64,000 bases of DNA from Erwinia sp. E602 (lineage in GTDB: Bacteria > Pseudomonadota > Gammaproteobacteria > Enterobacterales > Enterobacteriaceae). Made by a program: the position numbers and the translations under genes. The stretch is taken from positions 496,001 to 560,000 of the forward strand of contig NZ_CP046582.1 of assembly GCF_018141005.1 (NCBI RefSeq), given 5' to 3'. Positions 21,422 through 31,725 of this stretch are shown piece after piece. The notes beneath the pieces were generated by a model. It did not search any database. It was not told the DNA's origin and was given only the letters and a program-made list of their open reading frames with translations. The stretch's first letter is position 1, and every line of letters begins with the position of its first letter.

Positions 21422-22275
21422 TATGCCGGCTCCCTCGACAGCAGCTGCCACCAGCCGTCAATGCTCGGGTCTTTCGCCAGCGCAACGAAATCGATATCGC
21501 TGTGTACCTGACGCCAGCGGGCGGCCAGCGACATAATGCGTACCGAGTCGAGGCCGTAATCCACCAGGTTCTCATCATCTTCCAGATCCCCTGCATCGTC
21601 ATCCAGCAGCGGCAGCACCACGGCGCGCAGCTGCGCTTTCGAGCGCGGTACCGGCAGCAGCTCATCGGTCATCACTACTTTGCCGCTGCGGCCGGCGGTG
21701 TAGGTCAGCGCCATCAGATGCTCGTCGCGGCTGAAGTCGGCCAGCGCATCGGCGACCATAAACGGCTTGATGTTACGCATAAAGGCGTCGGTGGCGGTGG
21801 TCAGACAGCCGATATGGGCGTAGACGCCACAGATAATCAGCTGATCGCGGCCGGTTTCGTTAAGGATCGACTCCAGCGGCGAGCGGTGGAAAGCGCTGTA
21901 ACGCCACTTCACCAGCACCTGGTCCTGCTCGTCCGGCGCCAGCGCGCTGACCACCCGCTGCTGATCGGGGTGCTTATTGAGGCCCGGCCCCCACATGTCG
22001 TTCAGCAGGGCGCGATCTTCTGCGCTCTGCTGGTTCGGCTGGGCGGTATAAAATACCGGAATGCCCTGCGCCTTGCAGTACTGGCGCAGCGCGGCGATAT
22101 TCGCCACCACCTGCTCAACCAGCGGGCTGTTGTCACCCCAGAAGTTGAGGAAGTACTCCTGCATGTCGTGGATCAACAGCGCGGCGCGCGCGGGTTCAAA
22201 CGGCCAGCTGACCTTGTTGGTCGGCAGTTCGGCTGCGGTTGGCAGCGCATAGGACTCGAGTTTTGGAATAGCCAT
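21421..22275 (-). CDS. entB: Isochorismatase / aryl carrier protein EntB
   Basis: EntB has two jobs: the N-terminal isochorismatase (about residues 1-205, with LLIHDMQEYF and GVYAHIGCLTTA) makes 2,3-dihydro-DHB, and the C-terminal aryl carrier domain holds DHB as a thioester. The carrier motif VDYGLDSVR has the phosphopantetheine Ser244, so loading by EntE and use by an NRPS are expected. The 284-residue length equals E. coli EntB. AGGAGA precedes the ATG. Confidence 0.95.
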   Translation of the reverse strand: MAIPKLESYALPTAAELPTNKVSWPFEPARAALLIHDMQEYFLNFWGDNSPLVEQVVANIAALRQYCKAQGIPVFYTAQPNQQSAEDRALLNDMWGPGLNKHPDQQRVVSALAPDEQDQVLVKWRYSAFHRSPLESILNETGRDQLIICGVYAHIGCLTTATDAFMRNIKPFMVADALADFSRDEHLMALTYTAGRSGKVVMTDELLPVPRSKAQLRAVVLPLLDDDAGDLEDDENLVDYGLDSVRIMSLAARWRQVHSDIDFVALAKDPSIDGWWQLLSREPA

Positions 22276-22291
22276 GCTTTCTCCTGAAAAA

Positions 22292-23905
22292 TTAATTGCC
22301 CTGCTGAGCAGCCAGCTGCTGGCGCAGCAGTTTCTTATCCACTTTGCCGACGGGGGTCAGCGGCAGCGAGTCGGTAAACTCGAAGCGGTCCGGCAGCTTG
22401 AATTCGGCGATGCCCAGCTCACGCAGATAGCGGCGCAGTACCACCGGCTTCAGCGCGCTTTTCGCCACAATAATCGCGCAGCTCTTCTCGCCCATCAGCG
22501 CGTCTTCTACCGACACCAGCGCGGCATGGATCACCTCCGGATGGCGCAGCAGCAGGTTTTCGATCTCCTCGGCGGCGATCTTCTCACCGCCGCGGTTGAT
22601 CTGATCCTTTTCACGCCCCTGCACGGTGATATAGCCATCTTCGGCAATCGAAATCAGGTCGCCGGAGCAGTAAAAGCCATCGGCATCAAAGCTGGCGGCA
22701 TTGTGCTCCGGGCTGTTGTAGTAGCCACGGAAGGTGTAGGGGCCGCGGGTCATCAGGCGGCCGGTGGTGCCGGCCGGCAGCGGGTTACCCTGCTCATCGG
22801 CCACCCACACCTCATCGTCCGGTGAAATCGGCCGGCCCTGGGTGGTCAGAATATGCTGCTCACTGTCATCCAGCCGGGTGTAGTTAACCAGCCCTTCCGC
22901 CATGCCAAACACCTGCTGCAGCTGACAGCCGATCTCGCTCTGAATACGCGAGGCCAGCGACTCACTGAGTCTGGCACCGCCGACCTGCAACAGCGTCAGT
23001 GAGGCCAGCGCGCGGTTGCTGCCAGACTCGGCAATCGCCTGCAGCCACAGGCTGACCGCGGGCGGCACCAGCGCGGCGACGTTGACCTGATGTTTCTCGA
23101 TCAGGCCAAAACAGGCGCCCGGGCTGGGATCGCTGGCCAGCACCACGCAGCCACCGGCGTGGAACACACCGAGCGAGCCGGGTGAGCTCATCGCGTAGTT
23201 GTGGGCGGAGGGCAGGGCACACAGGTAGCGGGTATTATCGGTAAAGCGGCAAATCTGCACGCTGCCGCGCACGCTGTAGTCATAATCATTGTGGGTACGC
23301 GGGATCAGCTTTGGCGTGCCGGTACTGCCGCCGGAGAGCTGGAAGAACGCAACTTCATCCCCCGCCGACGGCGTGGCCACAAAGTCAGCGGCATCTTCAT
23401 CCAGCATGCCGGCCAGCGACAGCGCGGCGTGGCTCTCATTATGCAGCGCCACCACCCGCAGCGACGGCAGCGACTGCCGCAGCTGCTGCATAAAAACATC
23501 ATCACGGAACAGCGCGTGCTGACGATCGGCAATCAGCAGGGCAGGCTGCAGCAGCGTGGCGTAGGAGGTCAGCTCGGTACGCTGATGGCTGAACAGCGCG
23601 TTAACCGGGGCGACGCCCAGCTTATACAGTGCGAACAGCACCACGTAGAATTCGGCAATATTGCCCAGCTGCACCAGCGCGGTATCGCCGGTTTTCAGGC
23701 CTCGCCGCTGTAGCGCCGCCGCCAGCCGGTCCGATCGCTGCGCCAGATCGCGGTAGCTGAGCTGGCGTTCGCCGTCGATCACCGCAACGGCCGTGCTGTC
23801 GGCGCGGCGGTTCAGGATCTCGCTCAACGGCAGATCCAGCCAGTAGCCCTTCGCGCGGTAGCGCGCCGCCAGCGCGTCCGGCCAGCGTGAGTATGCAATG
23901 GTCAT
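22292..23905 (-). CDS. entE: 2,3-dihydroxybenzoate-AMP ligase EntE
   Basis: EntE activates DHB as the acyl-adenylate and loads it on the EntB carrier domain. The 537-residue ANL-superfamily enzyme has the P-loop-like [11 protein letters not shown], the [11 protein letters not shown] region, and the C-terminal lysine in [12 protein letters not shown]. It starts eight bases after the entC stop with AGGATA upstream, so it is cotranscribed. Confidence 0.95.
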   Translation of the reverse strand: MTIAYSRWPDALAARYRAKGYWLDLPLSEILNRRADSTAVAVIDGERQLSYRDLAQRSDRLAAALQRRGLKTGDTALVQLGNIAEFYVVLFALYKLGVAPVNALFSHQRTELTSYATLLQPALLIADRQHALFRDDVFMQQLRQSLPSLRVVALHNESHAALSLAGMLDEDAADFVATPSAGDEVAFFQLSGGSTGTPKLIPRTHNDYDYSVRGSVQICRFTDNTRYLCALPSAHNYAMSSPGSLGVFHAGGCVVLASDPSPGACFGLIEKHQVNVAALVPPAVSLWLQAIAESGSNRALASLTLLQVGGARLSESLASRIQSEIGCQLQQVFGMAEGLVNYTRLDDSEQHILTTQGRPISPDDEVWVADEQGNPLPAGTTGRLMTRGPYTFRGYYNSPEHNAASFDADGFYCSGDLISIAEDGYITVQGREKDQINRGGEKIAAEEIENLLLRHPEVIHAALVSVEDALMGEKSCAIIVAKSALKPVVLRRYLRELGIAEFKLPDRFEFTDSLPLTPVGKVDKKLLRQQLAAQQGN

Positions 23906-23913
23906 CGTTATCC

Positions 23914-25089
23914 TTAATTGAGGCCAAACGCCTGCAGCATGGTATTAAGTTTGACGCCGGTTTCGCGCCATTCGGATTCCGGGCTGGAGGCCGGCACGAT
24001 GCCTGCGCCGGCAAACAACCGCACGCGGTTGCCGTTGACCTTGCCGCAGCGGATGGTCACCACCCACTCGCCGTTGCCCTGGTCATCACACCAGCCGACG
24101 ATGCCGCCGAACAGGCCGCGGTTGAACGGCTCCAGCTCGGCGATCAGATCCCGCGCTTTATCGTGCGGGAAGCCGCTCAGCGCCGGGGTCGGGTGCAGCA
24201 GGCAGGCCAGCGACAGCGCGGTATCGGCCGCATCGCTCGGTTCCCCCTCAATCGGCGTGCCGAGGTGCCACAGCGTGGGCGTGGTCAGCAGCTGCGGCGT
24301 CGCCGGTAGCCCAAGGTAGGCGCTGCGCGGGTGCAGCACGTTACGCATGGCGTCGGTGACCAGCTGATGCTCATAGCGATCTTTACGGGAGTTCATCAGC
24401 GACTGCCCGGCCTGGCGATCCTTCTCGGGGCAGCTCTCACGCCGCGCCGAACCGGCCAGCGGATGGGTAAAGTAGCGGTTGCCCTCTTTTCGCAGCAGCA
24501 GCTCCGGGCTGGCCCCCAGCAGCGAGCCGCCTTCTGCCAGCGGCACGTGGAAGTTGTAGCTGGCCGGGTTCTGGCGCAGCACCCTGGACATCAGCTGGCC
24601 AACGTTGATCGGCTCACGGGTGGCGATCTCCATCAACCGTGACAGCACCACTTTGTCCAGCCGCGGCGAGCTGGTCGCCGCAACGGCCTCGCTGACCATC
24701 TGCATAAACACGGCCTGCTCAGGTAGCGCGGTACGACGGGTGACTTCCGGCAATGCCGCCTGCGCCGCTGGCAGCCGTTGCTGGAACGCCTGGCGGTCGA
24801 AGAACTGTACGGATTCAGGAATAAACAGCGCAGAGGGCTGGCGGGTATCGAAGGGAATGGCGCCGACCAGCACCGGCCTGGCGATTCCCTGGCGTTTTGC
24901 CTGCAGGAACTGGTGTGACACGGTCTGCTGGAACTCACCATCGAGCGCGTCTCCCCCGGCAGCCGGGGCGTCGAGGGTGGTGAAACAGCCCTGGGTTGCC
25001 AGACTCTTCCAGGGGGAGGTAAAGAAGAAGCCGCTGGCGGCCGCTTCTGTGGCGAAACGAAGCGTACTTTCTGAGGTTAACGATTCCAT
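23914..25089 (-). CDS. entC: Isochorismate synthase EntC
   Basis: EntC converts chorismate to isochorismate, the first step of DHB synthesis. The 391-residue protein has the chorismate-binding family motifs: [26 protein letters not shown] and [22 protein letters not shown]. It begins the entCEBA operon behind a Fur-like site, and AAGGA precedes the ATG by 6 bases. The genes for an EntF-type NRPS, a phosphopantetheinyl transferase (EntD), export and uptake are not in this window. Confidence 0.95.
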   Translation of the reverse strand: MESLTSESTLRFATEAAASGFFFTSPWKSLATQGCFTTLDAPAAGGDALDGEFQQTVSHQFLQAKRQGIARPVLVGAIPFDTRQPSALFIPESVQFFDRQAFQQRLPAAQAALPEVTRRTALPEQAVFMQMVSEAVAATSSPRLDKVVLSRLMEIATREPINVGQLMSRVLRQNPASYNFHVPLAEGGSLLGASPELLLRKEGNRYFTHPLAGSARRESCPEKDRQAGQSLMNSRKDRYEHQLVTDAMRNVLHPRSAYLGLPATPQLLTTPTLWHLGTPIEGEPSDAADTALSLACLLHPTPALSGFPHDKARDLIAELEPFNRGLFGGIVGWCDDQGNGEWVVTIRCGKVNGNRVRLFAGAGIVPASSPESEWRETGVKLNTMLQAFGLN

Positions 25090-25117
25090 TCTGCATCCTT
25101 AATAAATGATAAACGAA

Positions 25118-25136
25118 GTAAGAACTATTATCATTT
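25118..25136 (-). promoter_or_regulatory. Fur-box-like site upstream of entC
   Basis: The minus strand reads AAATGATAATAGTTCTTAC. Against the palindromic Fur core TGATAAT-N-ATTATCA the left half is exact and the right half is partial. It stands 29 bases from the entC ATG, which suits iron repression of the operon. Confidence 0.65.
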
Positions 25137-25345
25137 GCTTTCAGGTCGAGTAAATTACGTTGAACATCAGAGCATGTCAATGAAGCTAAATTAATTTAAT
25201 CTGCTTCAAATCATTTTGGTTGAAAGGGGTTTAAGCAACTTTATTATGATTTATAGGGGCTTATTGCAGGGAGGGTAAAATAATCCGAAAGTTGATGCGT
25301 AAGGGGAGTTGATGTATTGGCTTAAGTTTGTTGGGGGAATCGGAC
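25137..25345. other. Gene-free A+T-rich region between entC and dacB
   Basis: No gene or strong motif is seen here. It should hold the upstream part of the entC promoter. Confidence 0.5.
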
Positions 25346-25382
25346 CGCCGGTTACCGCCTCATGAGAGGGCAGTAACCGGCG
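25346..25382 (-). terminator. Hairpin downstream of dacB
   Basis: An inverted repeat CGCCGGTTAC / GTAACCGGCG, extended by further pairs to nearly 14 bp, starts 11 bases after the dacB stop. It lacks a T-run on the minus strand. Confidence 0.6.
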
Positions 25383-25393
25383 TGGATGCAGGA

Positions 25394-26827
25394 TTAGTTG
25401 TTACGGTAAACGTCCTTGTACAGACGGCTTTCGAAACGCACCAGCGGGATACGACGCTGGCGCTGATCCTCCGGTGGCACCGCATAGCCGGACAGGAACT
25501 GCACAAAGGCTACCCGCTGGCCGCTGGCGGTGGTCATAAAGCCGGCCAGGTTGTAGACGCCCTGCAGCGAGCCGGTTTTGGCCGACACCTTGCCATCGAC
25601 GCCCGCCTCATGCAGGCCACCGCGGTAGCGCAGGGTGCCGTCATAGCCCGCCAGCGGCAGCATGGCGATGATATTCAGCTGCTGATCGTTCTGCGCGATG
25701 TACTGCAGCACCTGCATCATGGTCGCCGGTGAGATCAGATCGTGGCGCGACAGCCCAGAGCCATCCACCTGGATACTGTTGCCCATATCGATCCCGGCCT
25801 TCTGCCGCAGGATCTGGCGTACCGCATCCGATCCCGCCCGCCAGGTGCCCGGCACGCCGAAACGTTCATGGCCGATGGTGCGGAATACGGTATCGGCGAT
25901 CATGTTGTCTGACTTTTTCAGCATGATCTTCAGCAGCGCGCTGAGCGGCGCGGACTGAGTCTCCGCCAGCACCGTGGCCGGTGGTGTCACCTGCGTCTGG
26001 CGCAGCAGGCTGCCGCTGTAGTCTATTCCCGCGCTTTTCAGCTCGGCTTTCAGGATTGCCCCGGCGTAGCTGGCCCCGTCCTGGATGGCAAAGGCCAGCG
26101 GTAGCGGTTCCGCACGCTGGGTCAGGCAGCCGGTCAGCGTGAAGCGGCTCAGCTCGCCCGGCACCACGTCCAGCTCGCAGTACTGGGCGTCCGGTGACCC
26201 CTTCGCCAGCGTGCGCACTTCGCTGAACATGGTCACCGGGTACCAGGACGCTACGCGGATAAAGGCTTTGTCACCGGCTTTAGGCGCGCTGTAGAGCGAG
26301 ACGGAGAAACAGTTACGGTCAACGATCGCCGCACCCGGCGGGGCGCTGAAGCACTGGGTCATGTCATTCCATGGCCAGCCGGGGGCCTTATCATGGCTGG
26401 CAAACACCGAGGTATCGATGACCAGGTTGCCGGCAATATGTTCCACGCCCTGTTTTCTCAGGCTGGCCACCATATTGCGCAGATCCTGGCGCGTTAGCGT
26501 CGGATCGCCGCCAAATCGCGCCACCAGGTCGCCGTTCAGCGTGTTGCCGCTGACGCTGCCTTTGCTCTCCAGCTGGGTATGGAAACGGTAATCCGGCCCC
26601 AGCTGCAGCATCGCGGCCAGGGCGGTAATCACCTTCATGGTACTGGCCGGCAGCGCCATCTGCTGGCTGTGATACTCAACGGAGGGGGCAGAGGCACCGA
26701 TCTTCTGTACCATCAGCGCCAGATTCGCGCCGTCAGGTAAATACTGGGTGTAATCTTCGACGGGGGCCGCCTGCGCCTGCAGCGCCATTGCGCAGGCCAG
26801 GCTGGTAACAATTCGTGGAAATCGCAT
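25394..26827 (-). CDS. dacB: D-Ala-D-Ala carboxypeptidase/endopeptidase PBP4
   Basis: PBP4 trims and cleaves peptide cross-links in periplasmic peptidoglycan. The 477-residue precursor has a signal peptide (MRFPRIVTSLACAMALQAQA). The three class C motifs are ASTMK (Ser62, Lys65), SDN in KKSDNMIAD, and KTG in SAKTGSLQG. The start at 26827 is chosen for the signal peptide and E. coli length; 65 more codons upstream are open but run into the greA promoter. It is divergent from greA. Confidence 0.96.
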   Translation of the reverse strand: MRFPRIVTSLACAMALQAQAAPVEDYTQYLPDGANLALMVQKIGASAPSVEYHSQQMALPASTMKVITALAAMLQLGPDYRFHTQLESKGSVSGNTLNGDLVARFGGDPTLTRQDLRNMVASLRKQGVEHIAGNLVIDTSVFASHDKAPGWPWNDMTQCFSAPPGAAIVDRNCFSVSLYSAPKAGDKAFIRVASWYPVTMFSEVRTLAKGSPDAQYCELDVVPGELSRFTLTGCLTQRAEPLPLAFAIQDGASYAGAILKAELKSAGIDYSGSLLRQTQVTPPATVLAETQSAPLSALLKIMLKKSDNMIADTVFRTIGHERFGVPGTWRAGSDAVRQILRQKAGIDMGNSIQVDGSGLSRHDLISPATMMQVLQYIAQNDQQLNIIAMLPLAGYDGTLRYRGGLHEAGVDGKVSAKTGSLQGVYNLAGFMTTASGQRVAFVQFLSGYAVPPEDQRQRRIPLVRFESRLYKDVYRNN

Positions 26828-26945
26828 AATCTCGCGGTAACAGACGGATGATGGTGTCATACTACGGTGCATCGTGGTGGAAAGTAAACGATGACCCCCA
26901 GGGAACTCTGGGGTAAAATACGTATCAAATTGCAAAATCAATCCT

Positions 26946-26980
26946 GCCCTGGGGCGACCCCGGGCCGGGTTTCTTTTCGT
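26946..26980 (+). promoter_or_regulatory. Possible attenuator hairpin in the greA leader (GraL-type)
   Basis: GCCC-t-GGGG / CCCC-GGGC pairs around a 3-base loop, with one bulged U. A mixed U-rich stretch (TTTCTTTTCGTTTTT) follows, about 100 bases before the greA ATG. E. coli greA has a leader terminator that yields the GraL RNA, and this hairpin is placed similarly. The assignment is inferred from position and structure. Confidence 0.5.
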
Positions 26981-27076
26981 TTTTAAAACAGTAGCAAGCG
27001 CCGCAGAACGCCATTTCTGCATACCATCCGTCAGGACGACGACATTTGCACAGGACAGATTTTACGAGGTATTGAG

Positions 27077-27559
27077 ATGAATCAGATTCCGATGACGTTA
27101 AAGGGCGCGGAAAAACTGCGCGAAGAGCTGGACGAGCTGAAAACGGTTAAGCGACCGCGCATTATTGCCTCGATTGCGGAAGCACGCGAGCACGGCGACC
27201 TGAAAGAGAACGCGGAATACCACGCTGCCCGCGAAGAGCAGGGCTTTTGTGAAGGCCGTATCCAGGAGATTGAAGCCAAGCTCTCCAACTCACAGGTGAT
27301 CGACGTCACCAAAATGGCCAGCAACGCCAACGGTCGGGTAATCTTCGGTGCTACCGTTACCGTCTTCAACGTGGATACGGATGAAGAGTCTACCTACCGC
27401 ATCGTGGGTGATGATGAAGCGGACTTTAAGCAGAATCTGATCTCGGTAAACTCGCCAATGGCGCGCGGACTGATCGGCAAGGTGGTTGATGACGTGGCGG
27501 TGATCAAAACCCCCGGCGGCGACAAAGAATTCGAGATCCTCAAGGTCGAGTACCTCTGA
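27077..27559 (+). CDS. greA: Transcript cleavage factor GreA
   Basis: GreA enters the secondary channel of RNA polymerase and rescues backtracked complexes by inducing RNA cleavage. The 160-residue protein has the N-terminal coiled coil with the acidic tip ([21 protein letters not shown]) and the C-terminal FKBP-like domain ([20 protein letters not shown]). GAGG precedes the ATG. Confidence 0.98.
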   Translation: MNQIPMTLKGAEKLREELDELKTVKRPRIIASIAEAREHGDLKENAEYHAAREEQGFCEGRIQEIEAKLSNSQVIDVTKMASNANGRVIFGATVTVFNVDTDEESTYRIVGDDEADFKQNLISVNSPMARGLIGKVVDDVAVIKTPGGDKEFEILKVEYL

Positions 27560-27605
27560 TTTTCTGCTACCTTCATTGAAGGTGTGGGTTTTGTAAAGAT
27601 AAGAA

Positions 27606-27626
27606 AAAGGCCGCACCGCGGCCTTT
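27606..27626. terminator. Terminator between greA and yhbY
   Basis: A 9-bp stem AAAGGCCGC / GCGGCCTTT has a 3-base loop. A and T runs on the two sides suggest use from both strands. Confidence 0.75.
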
Positions 27627-27705
27627 AATCAGACTCAGGAGCGTGGCACTTTCTCCAGACCTGAACGCTGAGTTGCGTGAGGCAGCGATGAGCTGCCTCT
27701 GGTCC

Positions 27706-27999
27706 TCAGCGAGGAATGGTGATTTTGCGTTCCTTCGTTGGACGGTACAGCACCAGCGTCTTGCCGATCACCTGCACGTTAACTGCACGGGTTTCACGCA
27801 CGATCGCATCAACGACCAGGGCTTTGGTCTCACGGTCTTCCGTGGCGATCTTCACCTTGATCAGTTCATGGTGTTCAAGTGCATGTTCGATTTCGGCCAA
27901 CACGCCTTCGGTCAAACCATTGTTGCCCAGCATGACAACGGGCTTCAGGGGATGGGCCAGACCTTTCAGGTGCTGTTTTTGTTTGGTACTCAGATTCAT
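27706..27999 (-). CDS. yhbY: CRM-domain ribosome-assembly factor YhbY
   Basis: YhbY is a single-domain CRM RNA-binding protein that associates with pre-50S particles in E. coli. The 97-residue sequence (MNLSTKQKQHLKGLAHPLKP) has the CRM loop GNNGLTEGV. It is divergent from rlmE. Confidence 0.95.
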   Translation of the reverse strand: MNLSTKQKQHLKGLAHPLKPVVMLGNNGLTEGVLAEIEHALEHHELIKVKIATEDRETKALVVDAIVRETRAVNVQVIGKTLVLYRPTKERKITIPR

Positions 28000-28127
28000 C
28001 GTATTTTTTACTTACATTGGGATTGAAAACGGGTCATTCTACCGCCATATCCGGTGTATCACCAAATCGGTAGCGTCGATTTGCGCGGTTTATTTATCGC
28101 GAACAATGAATCATAGTTGGAAATTGT

Positions 28128-28757
28128 ATGACTGGTAAAAAGCGTTCGGCCAGTTCCAGCCGCTGGCTGCAGGAACACTTTAGCGATAAATACGTGCTTC
28201 AGGCACAGAAAAAAGGGCTGCGTTCGCGCGCCTGGTTTAAACTCGATGAAATACAGCAGGGCGATAAGCTGTTCAGACCTGGGATGACCGTGGTTGACCT
28301 TGGTGCTGCCCCTGGCGGCTGGTCACAGTACGTGGTGACCCAGATCGGCGCCAAAGGTCGGGTCATCGCCTGCGATATTCTGCCGATGGACCCTATCGTT
28401 GGTGTTGACTTCCTGCAGGGCGATTTTCGCGATGAGCAGGTGCTGAAAACGCTGTTGGATCGGGTGGGTGAAACCCAGGTTCAGGTAGTCATGTCCGACA
28501 TGGCCCCGAACATGACCGGTACGCCGGCTGTGGATATCCCTCGATCGATGTATTTATGTGAGCTGGCTCTGGAGATGTGCCGTGATGTTCTGGCACCCGG
28601 CGGTAGTTTTTTAGTGAAGGTGTTTCAGGGAGATGGTTTTGAAGAATACCTTAAGCAAATTCGCTCCCTGTTTACGAAAGTAAAAATTCGTAAACCGGAC
28701 GCTTCGCGTTCTCGTTCGCGTGAAGTGTACATTGTAGCGACAGGGCGCAAACTGTAA
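28128..28757 (+). CDS. rlmE: 23S rRNA U2552 2'-O-methyltransferase RlmE
   Basis: RlmE (FtsJ/RrmJ) methylates U2552 in the A-loop of 23S rRNA, a late 50S assembly step. The 209-residue protein has the SAM motif [13 protein letters not shown], the catalytic DMAPNMTG and KVFQG segments, and the K-D-K-E residues of the family. It is heat-shock-induced together with ftsH in E. coli, and the same order is kept here. Confidence 0.97.
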   Translation: MTGKKRSASSSRWLQEHFSDKYVLQAQKKGLRSRAWFKLDEIQQGDKLFRPGMTVVDLGAAPGGWSQYVVTQIGAKGRVIACDILPMDPIVGVDFLQGDFRDEQVLKTLLDRVGETQVQVVMSDMAPNMTGTPAVDIPRSMYLCELALEMCRDVLAPGGSFLVKVFQGDGFEEYLKQIRSLFTKVKIRKPDASRSRSREVYIVATGRKL

Positions 28758-28850
28758 CTACCATAACTGGGGTCATATCGATGCCAGCTGTGCAGGAACT
28801 TTAGTCCCCTACGCTGTCTGTTAACACAGTTGTAATAAGAGGTTAATCCC

Positions 28851-30761
28851 TTGAGTGACATGGCGAAAAACCTGATTCTCTGGTTAGTCATCGCAGTCGT
28901 GCTGATGTCTGTATTCCAGAGCTTTGGGCCCAGCGAGTCGAGTGGCCGAAAGGTTGATTACTCAACCTTCCTGTCGGAAGTGAACCAGGATCAGGTCCGC
29001 GAGGCACGTATTAACGGGCGTGAGATTAACGTAACCAAAAAAGACAGTAACCGATACACCACTTACATTCCGGTCAACGATCCCAAGTTACTCGATAACC
29101 TGTTGACCAAAAATGTGAAAGTTGTGGGTGAACCACCGGAAGAGCCGAGCCTGCTGGCCACTATCTTCATCTCCTGGTTCCCGATGCTGTTGTTAATCGG
29201 CGTATGGATCTTCTTTATGCGTCAGATGCAGGGCGGCGGCGGTAAGGGCGCGATGTCCTTCGGCAAGAGCAAGGCCCGTATGCTGACGGAAGACCAGATT
29301 AAAACCACTTTTGCTGACGTGGCCGGTTGTGACGAAGCAAAAGAGGAAGTGGGCGAGCTGGTGGAATACCTGCGTGAGCCAAGCCGCTTCCAGAAGCTGG
29401 GCGGTAAGATTCCAAAAGGCGTGCTGATGGTCGGTCCTCCGGGTACCGGTAAAACCTTGCTGGCAAAAGCGATTGCCGGTGAAGCCAAAGTGCCGTTCTT
29501 TACCATCTCCGGTTCTGACTTTGTTGAAATGTTTGTCGGTGTGGGTGCTTCCCGCGTCCGCGACATGTTTGAACAGGCGAAGAAAGCCGCGCCGTGCATC
29601 ATCTTCATCGATGAAATCGATGCGGTGGGCCGTCAGCGTGGTGCCGGTTTAGGCGGTGGTCACGACGAACGTGAGCAGACCCTGAACCAGATGCTGGTTG
29701 AGATGGATGGCTTCGAAGGCAATGAAGGCATCATCGTGATTGCGGCAACTAACCGTCCTGACGTACTCGATCCTGCGCTGCTGCGTCCGGGCCGTTTTGA
29801 CCGTCAGGTGGTGGTTGGCCTGCCAGACGTGCGTGGCCGTGAGCAGATCCTGAAAGTGCATATGCGCCGCGTACCGCTGGCGACCGATATGAACCCGTCA
29901 GTGATTGCCCGTGGTACCCCTGGTTTCTCCGGTGCCGATCTGGCTAACCTGGTCAACGAAGCGGCGCTGTTCGCTGCCCGCGGCAACAAGCGCGTGGTGT
30001 CGATGGTCGAGTTTGAAAAAGCCAAAGACAAAATCATGATGGGTGCTGAACGTCGCTCCATGGTGATGACCGAAGCGCAGAAAGAGTCCACGGCTTATCA
30101 CGAAGCGGGTCACGCTATCGTCGGTACGCTGGTGCCGGGCTACGATCCGGTGCACAAAGTGACGATTATCCCGCGCGGCCGTGCGCTGGGTGTGGCGTTC
30201 TTCTTACCGGTTGGTGATGAGATCAGCGCTAACCGTCAGAAGCTGGAAAGCCGCATCTCCGTGGCCTACGGTGGGCGTCTGGCCGAAGAGATTATCTACG
30301 GCGTTGACTATGTCTCTACCGGTGCGTCTTCTGATATCAAGATGGCCACCAGCGTAGCGCGTAACATGGTGACGCAGTGGGGCTTCTCTGAGAAGCTGGG
30401 TCCGTTGCTGTATGCAGAAGAAGAGGGTGAAGTGTTCCTCGGCCGTTCCGTGGCGAAAGCCAAGCATATGTCCGATGAAACGGCGCGCATCATCGATCAG
30501 GAAGTGAAAAAACTGATTGATACCAACTATGAGCGTGCCCGCCGCATTCTGCATGAGAACATGGATATCCTGCACTCGATGAAAGATGCGCTGATGAAGT
30601 ATGAAACCATCGACGCACCGCAGATCAGCGACCTGATGGCGCGCCGCGAAGTGCGCCCGCCGGCCGGCTGGGATGAAGCGACCAAAGCGGCTGCAGACAG
30701 CAACCAGGCCCCGCGCCCGGCTGACGATCCGCAGACCCCAGGTTCAGACAAAATCATGTAA
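28851..30761 (+). CDS. ftsH: ATP-dependent zinc metalloprotease FtsH
   Basis: FtsH is the membrane AAA+ protease that degrades LpxC, sigma-32 and unassembled membrane proteins. The 636-residue protein has two N-terminal membrane helices, Walker A GPPGTGKT (about 195-202), an SRH arginine-finger region and the zinc site HEAGH (417-421). Two starts are possible: TTG at 28851, eight bases after AGAGG, and ATG at 28860, which is the usual annotated start but lies 17 bases from that site. The sequence favours the TTG. Confidence 0.97.
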   Translation: MSDMAKNLILWLVIAVVLMSVFQSFGPSESSGRKVDYSTFLSEVNQDQVREARINGREINVTKKDSNRYTTYIPVNDPKLLDNLLTKNVKVVGEPPEEPSLLATIFISWFPMLLLIGVWIFFMRQMQGGGGKGAMSFGKSKARMLTEDQIKTTFADVAGCDEAKEEVGELVEYLREPSRFQKLGGKIPKGVLMVGPPGTGKTLLAKAIAGEAKVPFFTISGSDFVEMFVGVGASRVRDMFEQAKKAAPCIIFIDEIDAVGRQRGAGLGGGHDEREQTLNQMLVEMDGFEGNEGIIVIAATNRPDVLDPALLRPGRFDRQVVVGLPDVRGREQILKVHMRRVPLATDMNPSVIARGTPGFSGADLANLVNEAALFAARGNKRVVSMVEFEKAKDKIMMGAERRSMVMTEAQKESTAYHEAGHAIVGTLVPGYDPVHKVTIIPRGRALGVAFFLPVGDEISANRQKLESRISVAYGGRLAEEIIYGVDYVSTGASSDIKMATSVARNMVTQWGFSEKLGPLLYAEEEGEVFLGRSVAKAKHMSDETARIIDQEVKKLIDTNYERARRILHENMDILHSMKDALMKYETIDAPQISDLMARREVRPPAGWDEATKAAADSNQAPRPADDPQTPGSDKIM

Positions 30762-30824
30762 CAGCAGCCTGGCGGAAATGACATATTCCGTCAGGATTGC
30801 CGTCTGTGACCTGCTATAATCCAC

Positions 30825-30851
30825 AACCCCGGCCACGTCCGGGGTTTTTTT
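30825..30851 (+). terminator. Terminator after ftsH
   Basis: An 8-bp stem AACCCCGG / CCGGGGTT with a 6-base loop is followed by a T-run. It lies 26 bases before folP. Confidence 0.9.
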
Positions 30852-30876
30852 ATGCCCTTTTCGGAGACCCTTTGTT

Positions 30877-31707
30877 ATGAAGCTGTACGCCAGAGATGCT
30901 GTGCTCGACCTTTCACATCCGCATGTGATGGGGATCCTGAACGTCACCCCTGATTCCTTCTCCGACGGCGGCAAACATAACGAACTGATTCAGGCCCTGA
31001 CCCACGCTAATGAGATGATCAACGCCGGCGCGACGCTGATTGATGTCGGCGGCGAATCCACCCGGCCGGGGGCGGCGGAGGTCAGCGTGCAGGAAGAGCT
31101 GGATCGGGTGATCCCGGTGGTCGAGGCGATTGCCCAGCGCTTTGAGGTGTGGGTCTCGGTGGATACCTCCAAAGCCGAGGTGATCCGCGAAGCGGCGCGC
31201 GCCGGCGCGCACCTGATAAACGACATCCGCTCGTTGCAGGAGCCTGGAGCGCTGCAGGCGGCGGCGGAAAGCGGCCTGCCGGTATGCCTGATGCATATGC
31301 AGGGCGAGCCGACCACCATGCAGCAGTCTCCGCACTATCAGGACGTATTGCGCGACGTCGACGACTTTTTTGTCCGGCACATTGCCCGCTGTGAAGCAGC
31401 CGGGATCAAAAAAACGCAGTTGCTGCTCGACCCGGGTTTCGGTTTCGGTAAAAATCTCCAGCACAATTATCAGCTGCTGGCCCATCTGGCCGACTATCAC
31501 CACTTTGGCCTGCCGCTGCTGGTCGGGATGTCGCGCAAAAGCATGATTGGCCAGCTGCTTAACGTTGGCCCGTCGCAACGCCTGACCGGCAGCCTGGCCT
31601 GTGCGGTAATCGCCGCCATGCAGGGGGCACAGATCCTGCGCGTTCACGATGTTAAAGAAACCGTCGAGGCGATGCGCGTCGTCGAGGCCACCCAGTCAGC
31701 ACGCTAA
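30877..31707 (+). CDS. folP: Dihydropteroate synthase FolP
   Basis: FolP condenses p-aminobenzoate with dihydropterin diphosphate and is the sulfonamide target. The 276-residue TIM-barrel enzyme has ILNVTPDSFSDGG, DVGGESTRPGA, and LLDPGFGFGK. It forms a pair with glmM, 18 bases downstream. Confidence 0.97.
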   Translation: MKLYARDAVLDLSHPHVMGILNVTPDSFSDGGKHNELIQALTHANEMINAGATLIDVGGESTRPGAAEVSVQEELDRVIPVVEAIAQRFEVWVSVDTSKAEVIREAARAGAHLINDIRSLQEPGALQAAAESGLPVCLMHMQGEPTTMQQSPHYQDVLRDVDDFFVRHIARCEAAGIKKTQLLLDPGFGFGKNLQHNYQLLAHLADYHHFGLPLLVGMSRKSMIGQLLNVGPSQRLTGSLACAVIAAMQGAQILRVHDVKETVEAMRVVEATQSAR

Positions 31708-31725
31708 CGAAAAGATGAAGGGACT

